A stretch of DNA of 51,226 nucleotides, taken from positions 1 to 51,226 of the forward strand of contig WIXG01000478.1 in NCBI GenBank assembly GCA_009869945.1. The letters run 5' to 3'. The DNA is from Mesaphorura yosii (lineage: Eukaryota; Arthropoda; Collembola; Poduromorpha; Tullbergiidae). Each line of letters opens with the position of its first letter. Position 1 is the first letter of the stretch. The notes below the pieces were generated by a model that did not search any database, was not told where the DNA came from, and was given only the letters and a program-made list of their open reading frames with translations. The translations under genes were made by a program, and so were the position numbers. Positions 48,801-51,226 of this stretch are shown here, in pieces.

Positions 48801-51226
48801 GGTTCCAACGTCACCTTATGATTAGGATACTTCTCTAATGATTACTAAGCTCTTGTTCCGATTTGATTGTCGTATTTGTGATATGTTTCGCAGTCCAGTA
48901 ACGGATTGTTAAGTACTGAAGGTGAAGGAAGGATCAGCGATCAGGAAGTCCTTACTCGAAGCGAATCTGAACGGATTAACAATACCTAATATGAATAACC
49001 CACAAAGTACAGTATTATAGCAATTAGATTCTAATCAGTACTGGTCATTAAACTAAACGTTTAGTGACAGTGATTGCAATATACGTAATAATTGCAAAGG
49101 AGGCGGTCTCATGAGCTTACCAGCAATGATTATGGTTAGCAATGCTTCTAACTGCCACTTCGTGTTAGCTTCTCGTTTAAATAGCCTATTCAATGCTAAT
49201 TGATTGAACTCGTGCCTTGTCACTGCTATTTCTAAGTACTGAGTTAGTCCACCACGGTGTAATTAAAGAATAAAGCTAACTTAAACCAAAAATTACCAAC
49301 TAGAAAATTAAATTATAAAAGCAACTCAAATATCTGCGAAACTCAACATAAACGCAACCAACAAAATATTTAACTCTACTGAAATGTTACCGACTGCGCT
49401 TCCGAGTGAGTTGTCAAAATAAAAGCGAAAGAACTACAACACTAAACCAGCTAAACATAAACACAAGCACAAGAGCGTCTTTTGAGCCTTGTTCAAGTTC
49501 AAGGAACAGAAGCGAGAGGAATTTCACTGCGGAACAAATCTTTACACAAAAAGTCACGTTCTCATTACAATAGGGGAATGAATCCTGCGAATTCAACAAC
49601 CTGTTGCTATTCCTGCTGCAATAATCCAATACTCGCCATCTCATCACAGTTTTGTCGAAACTAGAAATTGCCCTGTCCCGTACTGGTGCTTCGTCCATTC
49701 GTGCTACGTTATTAACGTTATGGATTCGGTATCAAATTATACCATAAAGCACTAAACATGCATTAAGCTTCGGCTCACGGGCTGATGCTATCTTTCGTAG
49801 CTTATCTAGTTGTTAACTATCATCGACAGCTGTCCTACGCTGGACACTGATAAGCCTGCTGCACGCAATAAACTAGATCGACAAAAGGCTATTGAGTAAC
49901 TCACCTGTCGTGTGACCTGTGAAGCGAATGCGTGCAAGGAGTAGCTACTGAGTCACTGTCACTTCTGTCACTGTCACCAAATCAACTTTTACCGTCTCAA
50001 GCTGTGATGGAATGTGTAACTCGGATCAATGCCGGATCGATGGTACTTACATTGATCAGTGCGTCTGGAGAAATGAACGGAGAAACGGACTCAAAACTCA
50101 GAATTCACAAAGAAGCAGAAGCACAATAGGGAGTCCAAATAAACAAACACATTCACGTCAACGAAGTAACTCTAAACCCTGCCAGCATCGACGTGCATTG
50201 ATTCTTGAGTATGTTGACGTCCGTGATCCGCGTCCGTCGAAACCATGCAACCAACAGCCCGGAGAAAAATCAATGCCGATCCAATTTGAGCTGTTGCTAT
50301 TTTTGAATTAATTCTCGGGCGATGCCGACGCTCCAATCCAACGATGAAATTGACGCTGACGATGGTCTTCACACAACTCCTCCAGTTGGTTGTCCGAACA
50401 ACTATTGGCCTGAACAATTATTGTGTGATAATCATTCAATGCGCTGACTCACGCACGGTTCACTTGATGCACTGGAAACTGGATCCTCGCAGCTCGTCAG
50501 AGAGAAAGAATCGAATTTGATAAATACTCCCACGCACACAGCCGCACACTTTACTCGCTCTTCATCTTTCCACTCTTGTCTGACGGCTTGATTTGACGTA
50601 TGGAGGAATAACACGAATCCTTTCTGTTTCCAATTCCAATTATGCTAGCACAGCAACGAAACCCACCAGCCGCGTTGCTTTTGTATAGTTTTCTTTACTT
50701 GGCTTGACTTGGAACCTGGATGCCTGGGACTGAAATTGAATGACTCAAATTGGCATTCGACTCCGTAGCCTGGCCGTGCTTTGACCTGGCTCTGAGGAAT
50801 AGAGCAGGAAATGGAAAAGTGGAAATAAGAGAATGACGAAGGAAGGGAGAAAGGATCGAGAGCAACCTGTTGCTTTCTCTTGTTCTTGGTGTCGGTTCGC
50901 TTCCCTGCACTCGCGTATTTACGTGTTACGATTGAATTCCATCGCCTTTTGTCGTTTTCTTTCACCTTCATCCATCCGGTGGATGGCGAATCTGAATTCT
51001 TATTCAAACCAGATCAACTTTCCGTTCTCTTCTGGGTTCTTTTGTCACAATTCAGTATTTTGATGGTGGGCGGTTGAAAGACCCATGATAGGTATCGAGG
51101 GGCGTTGAGGACAATACTCAGCTTTCGTGTACGCACCACGGCAAGTAAAAGACTTGCCTTGTGCGCCACGCACCAAAGCAAATACATGCAGAAGCAAGAT
51201 CTTGCAATGGCAAGTACTTGCAAAGG
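48801..51226. other. Right-hand end: no supported gene
   Basis: 2.4 kb upstream of the SFT2 gene. Frames at 49414-49698 (minus), 50012-50311 (plus) and 50645-51007 (minus) lack domains, conserved motifs and convincing splice signals. Short direct repeats such as GTCACTGTCAC near 49952-49977 are present. It may hold 5' UTR exons of the SFT2 gene or of a gene beyond the window. Confidence 0.4.

Noticed and set aside
49952..49977. Direct repeat of GTCACTGTCAC type as a CRISPR or satellite
   Set aside because: Only two or three imperfect short copies in a eukaryotic genome; a trivial repeat.
49414..51223. Hydrophobic and basic short frames near the right edge
   Set aside because: No family resemblance and no consistent exon structure; not reported as genes.

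Overview
This is a stretch of animal nuclear genome, almost certainly from an arthropod. Most genes are split by short introns (about 60-100 bp) with GT-AG borders, and vitellogenin genes sit beside TRPA-type ankyrin channel genes. The vitellogenins lack the N-terminal superoxide-dismutase domain known from cladoceran yolk proteins, which fits an insect or a non-insect hexapod such as a springtail. The sequence alone does not fix the species. Exon borders below were placed by hand from splice signals, reading phase and protein family conservation.

Layout. 1-5510: two vitellogenin-family genes head to head. A normal vitellogenin runs off the left edge on the minus strand, and a short relative on the plus strand keeps only the N-terminal vitellogenin barrel and ends in a beta/gamma-crystallin domain. 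5997-12372: uroporphyrinogen decarboxylase (minus) and the Ski-complex scaffold SKI3/TTC37 (plus), sharing a 0.5-kb divergent promoter. 12635-22005: a secreted, cysteine-free Pro/Gln/His-rich protein (minus) whose first exon probably lies 5.6 kb upstream. 22006-26582: gene-poor DNA with a purine-rich tract and a possible Helitron end. 26583-27869: a short TUG/ASPSCR1-like gene without the UBX domain (minus). 28335-34675: a complete 11-exon vitellogenin (minus, about 1841 aa). 36102-38881: NUP43 (plus) and GPALPP1 (minus), with overlapping 3' ends. 39094-39165: tRNA-Asp(GUC). 40257-47246: two tandem TRPA-like channel genes. 48159-48800: an SFT2-family Golgi/endosome membrane protein (minus). 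The last 2.4 kb shows no gene I can support.

The genes fall into independent groups: housekeeping genes (haem synthesis, mRNA decay, nuclear pore, vesicle traffic) lie between two lineage-specific families that arose by duplication, yolk proteins and TRPA channels. The best candidate for something undescribed is the plus-strand gene at 3361-5510. Its intron positions match those of the vitellogenins, so it looks like a vitellogenin N-terminal fragment that acquired a two-motif, probably calcium-binding, beta/gamma-crystallin domain.
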